Shown: positions 24,755 through 38,700 of the stretch, piece after piece
Layout: every line of letters starts with the position of its first letter
Numbering within the stretch: position 1 is the first letter of the stretch
NCBI GenBank assembly: GCA_013399115.1
Contig: VXAA01006448.1
Coordinates: 434,001-498,000, forward strand
From: Anseranas semipalmata
Taxonomy: Eukaryota; Chordata; Aves; Anseriformes; Anseranatidae
Direction: 5' to 3'
DNA: 64,000 bases
Program-made: the position numbers and the translations under genes
The notes under the pieces: generated by a model
The model's input: only the letters and a program-made list of their open reading frames with translations
What the model was told of the DNA's origin: nothing
The model's database searches: none

Positions 24755-27700
24755 CATTTTTGCCTGTTGCCCTAGAAGTGACAGTCACACAGAAAACTAG
24801 TATCTGTCCTATGACTATTGCCACACCCTCTTCCTTCAAGGAGAGTTAAGTGCTGAGATGTCTTGTTCAGGTGGAGTTCTGGGGTCAGATCTTTTGTTTG
24901 TTTATGATTAGATGTGGTGCTATGTATGTAGGTCAAGGAAAGCAAGTTCAGAGGCATGTGCTTTACTTATGGAGATGAATGTGATTTGTGCCAGCCCTTT
25001 GTTTCTTGGAGAACACCTTCCACAGTGTTGGTCTGGGCCTGAGGCAGATCCATGTGCCATGTGCACAAGCTTATCTGTATTGCTCAGCAGTGACCCTCAG
25101 ACTTCTTGAGCCAGTAGACTGCTCTCAATCCTCTGAATTTTCTGAAGAATGTCCAGCCTCATTATTTCACATGTCATTGCAGGTTTTAAAAGCTATGGAT
25201 CATTTCATCTGGTTTTGATAACAACAATCTGCAAATCAGCTCTGTAGAAAAATTGAATTTGTCAGAAGAGAGTAGTTGTGAGCAAGGTTCTCATTTGGGG
25301 GTTTTACACTTGCTATTCGGTTTCCATGTTTTTAGCTCCTCCTTAGTACAAAGAGGAAGATGCTGGACTTGACTTGGAAATTCTTTGAGAAAATAGCACA
25401 GAGAAAAAAAAAGAGTGGTTTTGTAATACTCCAGTTATCCTAGCTCAGAATTTTAACAAGCACAGGCTTTTCCGTATGAAGTCCTAAATTTGGATAAGCA
25501 TCACATTACGTGATTGCTTTGGCTATATGATATATTTCAAGCTTTGTTCTAAGTTGTGCTGAAGTCAACTAGGACTTCTGCATCTCTTTAACATTAGGCA
25601 TGCACGTCAGTGCTTTTCCATATTAGGTGCCCAGTGTGGTTCTTAAGAGGTTATATGTGCTATATGGCAGGTTAGACTGACATTAAATGGGGCCCATTTA
25701 ACACATCACATACATTTTACTGGGTTGAACAGTGGGCATCCATGAAGTGACATTCATTTGTTAAAGAAAACAGGTTCAGCCCAAAAGAAATAAAGAAGTA
25801 GAGTTAATATTTTTTAATGTTCTTAAGCATACTTTACAAAGAAAATCTTGCCCAGAATTAAATACACTTTTCCATTCTCTCAGATCCTTTGGCCTAGTAG
25901 ACCAAGAGATAGCAAGAGTGAAAATTTGTGAGACAGCTAAATAATATTGTCCTAGTGGGCCCTTTTATAAACTAAACTATCCAATTTACAGCTTGATGCA
26001 AAGTTTACAAAGACCATACCATGTAATACATTTGGGGTTCTAGTGGTTAACAGCAATTCATTTACATATATGTCACATCCATATTAACAGCATCATCACA
26101 GCTAGGTATTTGTTAAAGCCCTGAGCTCACAGTTATTACTTCAAAAATCTTTGACATCAAAATAGCTCAGTTTCAGTCTTTCTTTCTGATAGCTTAGACT
26201 TGAGGCATTTCAGTTACAAATTAACACATCACAAGGATTTATTTATTAACTTCTTATTTTATCAACAGAAAGCAAATGTTGTTGTCTTTGTCAAATTAAA
26301 ATTATCGTCATTCCTATATCTGCTATGCTAGCTAACAAAGTGCAAATCAATCCAGGCCTTTCTGGTGCATAGGAAGGAGTTGGGATTCATTTCTGTTTGC
26401 ACCACTATTGCAGCAATAACCTGTCTTTTGTCAGGAGTCCTTTCAGCTCATGTAGACTTCTTAGATATTGGTATACTGTCACCGTCATTGTCATTACATA
26501 AAATTAAGTTTTCAAAATTTCATTGTTTTTTTTCATTGCAATTAATTGTAAGATCATTAGTCTTTGACTGGGGACCATTGCATTAGACACTGCACCAACA
26601 CAGAGCCATCCTGCCCTACACAGGTTATCATCTAAACAATGCAAGGAGAGCTATACATTTTATAATATTATTTTTGTAAAGAAAAATATTAATAGAATGG
26701 GAGAAAAAAATCTCAAAGTGGGCAAAGTCTCAAAAAATGCTTAACAAGTTCAGTACATTTCAGCTGATTTATCTTGTGTGCTCTACTGCCTAGACACTCC
26801 AGTGAGACCCTACCTTGAAATGAACTGTGCAGAAACAATTTATTTCTAAAAGTTGGTGGCAGAGTACTTTATTCCTTCTGTAGTTTTATTGCATATTTGC
26901 TTGGGCTAAATCCAGCTGGTTTCACTGGAAATTTTGCCTGTGGAAAGATTGCTGGATTGGATAAAAATGTCAAAGAAGTATAAACTGATGCTTAAGGGCA
27001 AAAGGAGAAAGAGCAGTAGGAAGTTTGTTTTCTAAGTATTTGCTTCTTTAGAGATTGGAAGTTGGTCATGTGAAACATTAGTTAAGATTAATAGGTTCAT
27101 TAGCAACACTGATCTCAAAGAAGATAATTTCCCATGATTATGCTTCTTAATCTTTAATATGATGACTGTGTTATTATAGCTTTCATTATTTAAAATACTA
27201 AGAGAAATATTATAAGCCTAATTTAGTTAGATACAGTCTTCAAGGAAAACTATTCAGCCACTTTGCATTTAGTTTCCAATATGAATTTGCTGCTGTTACC
27301 AGTGAGTGTCACACTTCTGATAAGGCAGCTGAAAGTGTCAGAGCTCTCTCGCATGAAGTACAGAAAGAAGAAATGTGCTAAGTTTCCCAAGATGTACCAG
27401 CCACTTCACTGAAAGTTCACGGTTTAGCAGCAAAGTAACGCATTTGCTGAAAGCCCTGGAAACCATTCCTTTGGCTGGTATATTTAGAAAGTGTTATCAT
27501 GAGGTTTGCATGACATGCATCCTAGCTATATAATGCATTAAAAAAAAACTTTTTTCAAGCTTTAATATTTCACATATCTCATGTATTTGCACACTTCTTA
27601 TTGACCAAATGTTCATGTGGAACAAATGACCAGAAGATCTAAATATTTCACAGACATTCAGGAATTCATGTTTCTTGAATGTTTGTGAGACATTCAGGAT

Positions 27701-29721
27701 TTTTTTTTTACTTCTTTTTGTGTAGCTTTCAGATCAGGCATTCAGGTAAGATCAATTTTCAGTTTATGGAAGTCAGAGTCTAAATCACAACTGAAAATAA
27801 TATTAAGTCCATGAAAGGTCATTTTGAAAATTGTAGTTACTATGAAATCCTGGATCAAAATGCAGATATAGAACACACTTTATCTTCTAACCATTTCTTG
27901 AAGTTCTAGAGACTGATTTTATAACAAAAATTCTAGCCGCTAAATTTTATCGAATATTGCTATAAACCTACCTCTCCTTCTGCCCTCACCAACTCAAGCT
28001 AACTTGCACAGATGTGTTCTTTATAAACCCGAATTTCTTATCACTCACTTTTTTTTTTCCTTTTCTTTTTTGTTACCTTTCAGAGCTTACATTAAGGTGA
28101 GGTGACTTTCTACCCCCTCCAATACACCAGTGGCTACAAAGCCAGGCTCTAGACTGACAGATTTAAAGTCTTTGAAATTAACTACTCCATTATCCTAAGT
28201 AACATAAGTCATCTTATTCCATGGTATGGAGCTTTGTGTGAGATTGGCTCAGTTCGTAGACAGGTGCATGGTCTGGTTCTGAGGAAAATAAGAGGTGGTA
28301 TTTTGCTCCAGTGGTTAACAGCTTGCACTGATGAAACCCTCACTGTTAAACTGTTCACAATAGTTGCTCAAACTTCTTCTATGCTTTCTTTCTTGATGAA
28401 GGCAATTTAAAAAGTAGCCTGTCTTTCAGCCATTTTTGAATAATTAATTTCTTCACTCCTTTTCATTTCTTAATAGTCCTATTTTCTTCCTTACACTTCT
28501 GCTGCCTCTTCCTTATAGAAATGAGAATTCTTTTCATATTCCCTTGTAGCACAACCAGCTAGAAAAATTATTTTCTCCTCTTTTTCACTGTCTTCAATAT
28601 TTTATCTGGTAGCCTCATTTGACAAAAATGTTCTGGCTTATCTACCCCACTTAGTTGTTTTTTTTTAAATCTCAGATCTTTAAACACCTCCTTGTATAAC
28701 TATACCAGCCAATTCTTTCTTTCTTACATTCTTTTTTTTTTTTTTTTTAAGGGAAATGCAGTCTATTTATAGATCTGTAAATTTCTGAGAGCACAAAGAA
28801 CTGCTTTAACTATCTGTTTAACCTTTTGCATATTGCCAGTTGCGGAATCTCATTCAGTAGCTGATTGTCAGTAATTTATTGTACACTGTGTAGTATCTTT
28901 CTCAATTCCCTGCATTATTTTACTGTGTTAGATATTAAGACTTCCTATCACTGCACCTTACTGTTAGATTTTTACAGTTCCTTAATATTTGACTTATTGA
29001 AATTTTATACCAGTTGCAATACTGCTGAATCTGTGCTCACTTTCCATACTGTAAATTCTAGTATCATGTACTGCTGCATGAATCAAATTAGCATTTCCAA
29101 GTCAATGCAAAATTGCTGTACTGTTAGTGTTGTAAGGTTATTACACTACCACTAGCTAAAATAATTTCTATTGCTTTAAAAGCACGTAGCTGAGAGGCAG
29201 TACCTACGTACCTCCTGTTGAATCCTGAGCAAGCTGGAGTTTTGGTTTTCCTTCTTTTGAAGCCACCACTGTGTCTTATGTAGCTCAGCTCAGTATATGA
29301 ACTTCTGCCGTCTGAGATAGGTGATACATGTTCTGGTCAAGCTCTATGCAGAGCACGCTACAAAAGAAACACTGATGTACTAGTACTCTGTCAATTACCT
29401 TACCTCGTTGATAGTCGACCCAGATACCAGTCCTGGTCAAGTACAGTTATTCAGCATCAGAATCTGAACTGAAAGCTCTTGGGAATTTACAAAGGAAAAG
29501 AGAAAGGAAATGTTTGGTCTATCAACTGACAACCTAATTAGCGGCTCTTTTTGTTGTAGTGATGGATCGTAAAGATACGTAAAGTTCACTATGCCTTGAT
29601 ACATGAGCTATGAGGATCTTGGAAAGATGACAGTAATTTTATTTTCTGCCATTAATGAGCAGATTATGGAGAGAATACATTCCATTTCATCAAGTTCATC
29701 AAGCTAAATCACAGTCTAAAC
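24755..29721. other. HECW1 intron, no recognisable feature
   Basis: AT-rich with several long T runs (for example 28730-28749) and no identified repeat or gene. Confidence 0.6.
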
Positions 29722-30107
29722 TGACAGTTGGGACTGATTTTCTAGCCTGGAGAAGAGAGGGCTCAGGGGGGATCACATCAGTGTCTGTAATACCTGAAGG
29801 AAGGGTGCAAAGAGGATGGAGCCCGGCTCTTTTCAGTGGTGCCAAGTGACAGAACAAGAGGCAATGGGCACAAACCAGAACAAAAGAGGTTCCATCTAAA
29901 AATCAGGAAGCACTTCTTTACTGTGTGTGTGACGGAGCACAGGCACAGGTTGCCCAGAGAGATTGTGGAGTCTCCTTCCTTGGAGATCTTCAAAAGCTGT
30001 TTGGACGTGGTCCTGGGCAACCTGCTCTAGGTGTCCCTGCTTGAGCAGAGGCGTTGAACCAGATGACCTCCAGAGGTCCCTTCCAACCTCAACCATTCTG
30101 TGATTGT
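29722..30107 (+). mobile_element. CR1 LINE 3' fragment
   Basis: The end of ORF2 (tctagcctggagaagagagg; in frame VPSDRTRGNGHKPEQKRFHL and LPREIVESPSLEIF) and the start of the 3' UTR (gtcccttccaacctcaacca). It ends at ttctgtgatt. Moderately diverged and 5'-truncated. Confidence 0.92.
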
Positions 30108-31271
30108 GGTCTTTCCAGTGATCCTTTGGTCTTTCCAATGTCCTGGTAACCTTGCAGAACTTCATTAGGTAGGTTTTTAGGGTATGTTCTGGATAAGTTT
30201 CACCTAACTCAAAATGTCTTCACCTTCTCAGAGAGTCAGGTGACTCATGAGCAATACATAACATTTACTGGTTCTGAGCACACATAGCTAGTACACTAAA
30301 TAAGAAAAATGTGCATTTAGTGAGTTTACCGTAGAATTTCCGGGACTTAATGATCTCTCTCACGTGTTATAAAGCTAGCTGCGAGGCATCAGTTGCAATC
30401 AATTGGATGGTTCTTGGAAACATAAAGGACATTCAATGCTTGTTGTCTTTTGTTGGAAGGAATGTGCCAGCTGTATTAGAATGTTAACATCAGCTTCTTA
30501 AAACTAATAGGTCTGCTACTCATAGCTTCTTTGTCCTCTCTGCTGGTTTGTAGACTTTGTCTACTTCAGTAAAGTAAAATCTACACAATCAAGAGACTAG
30601 ATGGACTCAGTCTTCTTGGGACACATTTATAAACGACACAGGATATCCTTGTGTGTTATTTCTAGGAAAGTTCTTCCACAGCTGTTGACAAAAGCTTCTC
30701 ATCTCTTGGGGAGAACAGCTTCTTACTTCATTAACTTACCTACTGACAGATTGATGACCAAACTAGCCGTAACTCATTTGGAAAACAGGCTGTTCCAGGC
30801 TCTGGTTCTCATTCTGATTCTCCATCCTTTCCTGTAGCATGGGTCTGGTCCAGTGCTTCACTACACCTGTAGGGAACTGAAATACCATCTTCACAATGGC
30901 TTTGCTGATCATTACCATTGGAGAATCTCCTTGGTGTGCATGACAAAATGTGACTCTCATACCCAAATCATACCTCTCCCCTGACCTTTTGAAAGGTTAG
31001 TCACTTGTACTACTGAGGTAAAAATCAAACCTGGTAAACACAAATAGGTTCAAGCTGTGAACTGATTAATATCCATGTTCCATGTTTTCGCACTAAACAC
31101 ACACCAGTTTCCAGACTGCCACAAAGATACAGTCTCCATCACTAATCAGTCAACATTGCCGCAAAGTTTGGGATGCTGCATGGAAAATGAATTTGCAGAA
31201 TGATTCTTTAGAAGACTGACAGGGAGGGAGGTCTATGGCCCACCTTAGGGACAGAGGCTACATGCATGTAA
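30108..31271. other. HECW1 intron, unique
   Basis: Between two CR1 fragments; nothing recognised. Confidence 0.55.
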
Positions 31272-32410
31272 GTACAGGCCTGTCAGTCTGACTTTGGTGC
31301 CGGGGAAGCTCATGGAGCAGATTATCTTGAGTGTCATCAAGCGATACTTGCAGGGCAACCAGGTGATCAGGCCAATGCAGCATGGGTTTATGAAAGGCAG
31401 GTCCTGCTTGATGAACCTTCTATGACAAAGTGACGTGCTTAGTGGACGAGCAAAAGGCTGTGGATGTGGTCTATCTTGACTTCAGTAAGGCTTTTGACAC
31501 CATTTCCCACAGCATTCTCCTGAGGAAACTGGCTGCTCATGGCTTGGACTGGTGCACACTTTGTTGGGTTAAAAACTGGCTGGGTGGCNNNNNNNNNNNN
31601 NNNNNNNNNNNNNNNNNNNNNNNNNNNNNNNNNNNNNNNNNNNNNNNNNNNNNNNNNNNNNNNNNNNNNNNNNNNNNNNNNNNNNNNNNNNNNNNNNNNN
31701 NNNNNNNNNNNNNNNNNNNNNNNNNNNNNNNNNNNNNNNNNNNNNNNNNNNNNNNNNNNNNNNNNNNNNNNNNNAACAAAGTGCTCAGGTGGCCAAGAAG
31801 GCCAACAGCATTCTGGCTTGTATCAGAAACAGTGTGGCCAGCAGGACTAGGGAAGTGATTGTCCCCCTGTACTCAGCTCTGGTGAGGTCGCACCTCGAGT
31901 CCTGTGTTCAGTTTTGGGCCCCTCACTCCAGGAAGGACATTGAGGTGCTGGAGCGTGTCCAGAGAAGGGCAACGAAGCTGGTGAGGGGTCTAGAGAACAA
32001 GTCTTATGAAGAGAGGCTGAGGGAGCTGGGATTGTTTAGCCTGGAGAAGAGGAGGCTCAGGGGTGACCTTATCGCTCTCTACAGGTACCTTAAAGGAGGC
32101 TGTAGCGAGGTGGGGATTGGTCTCTTCTCCCACGCGCCAGGTGATAGGATGAGGGGGAATGGGCTAAAGTTGGGCCAGGGGAGGTTTAGGTTAGGTATTA
32201 GGAAAAACTTCTTTAATGAAAGGGTTGTGAGCCATTGGAACAGGCTGCCCAGGGAGGGGGTTGAGTCACCATCCCTGGAGGTATTCAAAAAACGTGTAGA
32301 TGTATAACTTAGTGATATGGTTTAATGGTGGACTTGGTAGTGTTAGGTTATAGGTTGGACTGGATGATTTTAGAGGTCTTTTCCAACCTAAATAATTCTA
32401 TGATTCTATG
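31272..32410 (+). mobile_element. CR1 LINE, reverse transcriptase part plus intact ORF2 C-terminus and 3' end
   Basis: Left part: fingers/palm motifs of the CR1 reverse transcriptase, including VVYLDFSKAFDTISH. A small deletion before FYDKV-like sequence near 31420 breaks the frame. A 186-base N gap follows (31589-31774). Right part: an unbroken 172-codon frame (from [20 protein letters not shown] to [11 protein letters not shown], stop at 32305-32307), then a 100-bp 3' UTR ending ttctatgattctatg. It is the best preserved CR1 in the window. The catalytic FADD region falls in the gap. Confidence 0.93.
31589..31774. other. Assembly gap of 186 N
   Basis: It lies wholly inside a CR1 element. From the CR1 layout about 0.4 kb would be expected between the two flanks, so the gap length is probably an estimate, or the element carries a deletion. 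Confidence 0.95.
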
Positions 32411-34732
32411 AAGTGACCTAGAGCAAAGCTTCCTAAGGTCTCATCCAGACACACCAGAGATCAGCGTATATGGAAAGGAAGCCATGAAGTTGGAACAAAT
32501 TCATAATTCACTTGGGAGCAGTAGCAGACAGCAGTTGGTATAAGCTGTTTGTATACAGTGAAATGAGCCTAGCTGGTGTAGGATGCATGTACTTACTGGT
32601 TTAGGATGCAAATAGTTCCAATTACTGAACGTCTGTAGCAGTGAAATAGATGACAGTTGCTGCCTGTCCACCTGGATTTCTTCCTTCTGTCATCTTTCAT
32701 GAGGGATGGCCTGACATTATCAAACTGATAGATGTGTATAACCTCTTTCAAACAAAAGTGTGATTTATGAGTAAATGGGAAACTGACATATGGTATATTA
32801 ATAACTTTTTTAATAGACTGGGTGAAAATACACCTTTGAAAAGCGTGGGTGAGTTATGTTGGTAGCATTTCCTCATATGTCTCCCAGAAATACACTGTAA
32901 AAATGTAGTGTACAGCAAGATAAATCTAAGCCTTCTGGAATTCATTAGTTTTATCAAAGATTTAAATTCATTTAACCCTAAATATTGAGTATTTTCAGAA
33001 CCTTTTTCTGAAGACAATACAGATAAGAGAGTGAAATATTTTCATTTGGGCAAGTGGAACAGATGATATTCTTCTGATGGGATGTTACACAGCAGTTGTA
33101 AGAGAGTACCTGAGCCTTTTGGTTACAGCAAGTTACAGCATCCATAGGTTCCACTTCAAATTAAATTGACTTCTTCTGGATATATGAAGATGCTAATGTA
33201 GTTTTATTCTGAGCTTTTGTATTTTTGATGCTCTGTTGTTCGTGGTGCTGAGAATTTGTGGTGAGATATGTGAGTATAACTGCAATTTCTGTACTTGAGA
33301 AAGGTAGTTCTGCTATCCCTATGTGCATTGGACATTAAAAATAGAAGTTTCTAACTGACCTTTTAACGTAATTTGCTGCATCATGCAATTCAAGTAAGAA
33401 AGTGACACAAAAAAATAGAATTTCTTGTGTGCTTGGCTTAATCATTTTTCTCATCCAAATACAAAAATCAGACTATTAATTAAGGTTAGGAGTACCTTCA
33501 CCTTCATGACTGATTAATTCCCACAGGTGGGAAGAGGTTGGTAGGTTATTGTAATATGTATGTTCTTTATGATACATAATATATATAATATATAATTGAA
33601 TTCTAGTTATTTTCTATCTATCAATAGGCCGTTTCTTGGCACAGAGGTACCCAAAGATAGTATGGTTGCTCTTTGAAGGAAAAAAAAAATCAGAAACATA
33701 TACAGAAATAAATATTTCAGTTTCAGAATCTTTTAAGGAAACATCAGAGAAAAAGAAAATAAGATCCCAGAGGTCTTTCTCTCCTCTCATATGTTAGCAG
33801 CCTGACACTATATCACTGCTGGGCCTTGTCATTCATAGTGCTTTTGCAATCTTGGCTTCTATTTCTGGAATGCACTTCTAACAGTACAACTTCCAAAGCA
33901 AAACAGTTTGCCATAAAGGATTTCAGCAGGGCTGATAGATTAGATACATTCTGGTAACTTAGAGTTTGCACACTCAGAAAAGAAATCCGTGTTATCAGTT
34001 TGAACCAGATCTTTTTCTTCGTGCAAAAGTGTTGCTAGGTCCATGGCAGTACACAGTGTCAGCAAAGTACTTTCAAATGAATTATTAGTACTGATACCCC
34101 CTATTTTTTGTTATTTGTTAGAGAACATAACAAGAATAAGATTCTTAAAATACAGTCTGTTTCAGGACCATCTGTCCAACAGCTTTTGAGTGTCTGCTAC
34201 ATGAATTGTATGCTGGAATATATAATCAAAATTAACCAAAACAAAAACAGTTGCTTTTTAGTTCACACATTTTATTGTGTTGGCTATTACCATAGGTGAA
34301 GGAAGCAAAATACAACTTGGTGAATATTTTTCCTGTTCTTGATATAGTTGTTTTCTGAAAATATGTTGATGTGGAAAGTGTAAGATTTTCAGATTCACCC
34401 AAAATATCTGCCTGGAGTGTTTTACATGGTCTCCCGTAACCTACTAAAACAATTCTTGTTTTTTTGTTTTATCAGTTAGGAGAGAGTTAAACAGAATTAA
34501 AATTAATGTTTTGAAAACCTGCCTAAAAGAAAAAATGTATGTTTAAATTGAATATTTAAGAATACATCTAAGCAATTTTGGAAACTATCTTAACTAATAC
34601 TCTGTACCTCTTCGACACAGCTAGGGAGAGAAAGTAGCCAGAACGCAGGTCAGTGCTTTTAGCCCTGAGTGAAATAAAGCTTTAAACAGAGGAAGAGAAT
34701 CTCCATGCAAAGAGACATGAGCAGAAGCAAAA
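32411..34732. other. HECW1 intron, no recognisable feature
   Basis: AT-rich unique sequence; an AT-only stretch around 33570-33600 is the only low-complexity tract of note. Confidence 0.55.
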
Positions 34733-34962
34733 GCTCGACATGAGCCAGCAGTGCGTGCTTGCAGTCCAGAAGGCCAACTGCATCCTGGGCTGCATTAACA
34801 GAGGCATGACCAGCAGGTCGAGGGAGGTGACTGTCCCCTCTGCTCTGCCCTTGTGAGGCCCCACCTGGAGTACTGCGTCCAGGTCTGGGGCCCCCAGCAC
34901 AAGGAAGATGTGGGCCTGTTAGAGCGGGTCCAGAGGAGGGCCACAAAGGTGATCAGAGGGTT
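34733..34962 (+). mobile_element. CR1 LINE ORF2 fragment
   Basis: Translates as CR1 ORF2: LDMSQQCVLAVQKANCILGC, then a small deletion at about 34835, then the HLEYCVQ-type and [13 protein letters not shown] segments in a shifted frame. It has no CR1 3' end and is flanked by unique sequence. The - strand frames here are shadows. Confidence 0.9.
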
Positions 34963-35610
34963 GGGATTTCTGTGCACAACTCGTACAGTGCTCCCTGGGA
35001 GTTCTGCAGCTAGATAGTACTGCTCAAAACTTGGACGTTATATACGTGAGGTTTCCTAAGTTAGCTCAGGTAAAGTTAACCCATGCATGGAAGCAAGCAT
35101 TTTAAAGTGGAAAAAAATGTAAAATGACTTCTCATGTAGAAAAAAGTCATCTAAAAGCTAAGTGTCATAGAAATAGAAAATTGGTACCTAGGAGAAGTGG
35201 CATACATTGGATACCGAGAGCCATGTCTATGTGATTAAACGAATGGATGGATCTCTTTTCCAGAGCTGCCCTGTCACTGGAGTCAGGCTGAGCAAGTGCT
35301 TAGCTCCTTAGAAAAATCAGTAGGTCGCTTTTATTTAGTTGCATAAACACTGATTTAGAAACCACTTTACTCTGCACAATCAGGTTGTAAAATTTTCAAT
35401 TTCATTAGATAATCTTTTTTCAGCTCTAAATCACAGAATTATTATAGTTTGGCTTTATGTTACCTCACAAGAAGTAGAAAGAGTTTTTTATATTCCTGCC
35501 ATATTATTTAAATTCCTCACCAGTTTCCTGTTTGCTTTTCCTGACCTCCCAGAGAGCTACCTGCAATGTGAAAAATAATCACTTTATTTACCTTATTAAC
35601 CTTTTTTCAG
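34963..35610. other. HECW1 intron to the exon b acceptor
   Basis: Nothing recognised other than the polypyrimidine tract at 35601-35608. Confidence 0.6.
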
Positions 35611-35780
35611 ATTTCCAGGCTTTTGGTCTGAAGAAAGGAATGTTCTTCAATCCAGATCCTTATCTGAAGATTTCCATCCAGCCTGGAAAACATAGCATCT
35701 TCCCAGCGCTTCCTCATCATGGACAGGAGAAAAGATCTAAGATCATGTGTAATACAGTTAACCCAATTTGGCAAGGAGAG
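35611..35780 (+). CDS. HECW1: HECW1 internal exon b: C2 domain
   Basis: 170 bases encoding about 57 residues, from [20 protein letters not shown] to [10 protein letters not shown]. This is the central half of the C2 beta-sandwich; the NPDPYLK loop and the NPIW turn are standard C2 landmarks. The acceptor is a strong cttttttcag at 35601-35610 and the donor is gtaagc at 35781. Entry phase is 1 and exit phase is 0. There are only a few conservative changes against human as I remember it. If intron b were retained, translation would stop after 17 more codons (35834). Confidence 0.97.
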
Positions 35781-38700
35781 GTAAGCAGTTTGAGTGTTGA
35801 GCTGAAACTTGTCTTAACGCATGGAAATGACTAGCAATAGAGTGGTTTTTTGTGTTTTGTTTTTTTTTTCAAACCCTTTCTTGGCTAAATAATTGTTGAC
35901 CTAACTGCACTTGGTGTATTTCATAACTTCTTATCTTAATGCAAAAGGCTTAAATAGCTACAAATGATACAGTAGAACTTTCAGGATGGGTTGTACTTTG
36001 TGGATGTAATTTTTGAAGTTAATTATTGAAGGTAAGTGTAATCCAGAATTGAAAAATAAATTTGGATAGTGTGAAAGGCTGCTGCTAGATTCTTGTAGTG
36101 TTTTTACACAGAGGAGAGACATTATATAAAGTAGAATAAATATAGCATGCAAATAAAAAGAATCTATGTGATTGAAAAATGTCAGCAGTATTATAAATTA
36201 AAGTCAACTTTGGCACATTTGCCCATCACCTTGAAGAAATACTCTCTAGTCTGCTGCTTCTTGTTGGAAGGGCTTAGTGGGTGTTAATGAGATCTCAGAG
36301 TTCAATTGCTGCCTGCTGTTTTTAAATTACACCCAAAATGGAAACAGACAGCAAAGAATGAGGAATCTCTCTGGAATTAAAGGAGCCTGACATAATGGGT
36401 GTGATTTACTGGTGTTCCCTGTCAGACCAATATCTTCACTGCAGGAAAGAGTAAAAGTAAATAAATAGACTAAATAGATTTATTCAAATTAAAATGCAAA
36501 TTGCAAAACAGTTTAGGGATAATTAGGTCAAACTGCATAGGCATGAAAGTTTTAGTGGAGAAGAAGGTAGAAGAAATGTCACCGAATACTCCTACCTTGA
36601 GGAAGATGGTCAAGAAATTACGTATCGCATCAGGTTATGCAACAGGTGAGCCTATGTTGGGGGAGGGGTTGAGACCTCAAAGCTAGTCTGAGAAAAATGC
36701 CTTCTAACAGGACTCACTTAAGTGGAAGGCCCTGTCATGAGGCATCCACCAAGCCATAACGTCTTTCTTGCTCCAAGCATCAGAAGTATTTGGCTGAGGG
36801 GCCCCAGGTCAAGCTAAGGAGCTGGGACTGACATGGAGGATCAGAGGGTTGGCAGAAGTGTTTCAGTAAAGTGCATAAGACACAGGCCTAGAGGCGGGCA
36901 GGCATGAAGAGGAAAGTTGCTGTCTGTGTGACACGTGGTGCATGTGATTGTGGGAGTTTGCAGAAAGCATGGATGCCAAGAGTTGACGCACAAAGGAGGA
37001 CACAGGATGTGGCTGTGGTCCTACTGTTCTCTATCAGCCAGAGTTAACTGCTGAGGTGGCACACAAGCTGTCCATATTAAAAGACAGTTATAGCAGCTGT
37101 GCTGATGGAGGCTGAAAATTGGCTTTTTAGAAGCACTCAGTACTGGTTGGAAGACTTCTTTTGACAAAGATAACCAATGTAATTTGCTCTCAGTTCAAAG
37201 GCCTTTTGCACTGCTGCAGGATAAAATAACCACAGAGTAAGAATGTGGCCCTTATGAGGTGTCAAGGGTCTCTTCTCAGGGCATGAAAAATGGCTGAGTT
37301 TGTAGGCTGACATTTCTTTTCCATACAGCCTAATAATGGCTGTAGGGAAGGAAAGCAAAAGTGCACAACTGGCTTCCACCTTCTCTGTTCAGCTCCATGG
37401 TTTTCTTGATTGTGATCAACCACGTTGCTTCTCCCTTTCTGTTGTTAGCCTTTTAGTGTGTAAGGAGTCTACAACAACAGAGTTGCCATTCAACGTGTTA
37501 TACTTCAGCATTCTCTTTGGCTGATGTGGAGATGTTTAACTGCATGTACTTGGGCTGCAGTTTATGCACAGCAGCTAGTCTGAAGTCTTTGTTATCGAAA
37601 ACACACATAAGCTTCTCTGGCACGGAAATCCCTAGGCTTCTTCAACTTTATCCTTTTATGGGGAAAGGAGAGAAGGAGGACTACAAACTGTTGCTGAACC
37701 GTGGTGGTAGCCATTCTTCTGTCCACTCTTTTCACTGGTGGATGTGAATACCTGATATGAAAAATACTGAGAAATCAGGGCCATTTCATTAAATGGATCA
37801 GTCACTAATTGTTTTTCCCCAAATTTATTTCAGGCCTGGTATTATTTCAGAAGGGTGATTCTTTCCTAAGTTTCTCTGTCACAGTCCAAGTAAATAGAAG
37901 ACAGATGTTTTCTTTTCTTTTTTTTTTTTTTTTCGCTTGAATGACATATCTAATTAGTTTTGGCTGCTAACTTGAAAAATTCTGGAACAGGGAAATAAAA
38001 CTGTAGAAATAACTGCAAACTGGTATCTTTGTATATATTCTTGATTACCCTGAGCAAATTCAGAAGTGAAGGAGTTGCCTTAATTCTGTAGGACCTCACC
38101 ACCAAAATAAAAACCATAGAGACTGAGAAGATGATTCATTTGCTTATATTAATTCATTCTGATATTCCCCCTCACATACTTATCAGGTTGTTCTATTTGC
38201 TGAGTAACCACCTGCATTATAAGAACACTCTGGGAGCACCACGATACCTTAGGCAATTTTTCATCACTGTCATGTAATATTGATGATTTTCTTCATTTCA
38301 CAAGCTATTCAAATACTGTTCAGCACAAGTTACCCTGAATTAAAGCTATTCTTCCATTGCTCTGTTTTGTTGTGCTTTATACAAGAGGACATAAAAGAAT
38401 GGAAATTTCATACTAAGAGATGAGAGTTGCATATGACATTTTGACACTTGTAGCAGGGCTCAACGTGAGGTGAAAGAGCCCTCACTGAGAATTGTTCAGT
38501 GAGGCAGGTTAAAGACCAGGTGGTATCTTACAGTAGTTGAGATGGTCCTTCTGCGATGTTTCTGTATGTTTTTACATACTCACAGAAACATAACATCAGG
38601 TTCTGCTAAGCCAAGTGTTGAATATTGTAGTATGCAATGATGACAACTGATAAGTACTTTGGGGGAAATCCAGACTAGTTACTGATGTTGCCTCGACCTC

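Noticed and set aside
34659..34977. Three - strand open frames of 60-95 codons
   Set aside because: They are antisense shadows of a CR1 ORF2 fragment on the + strand.
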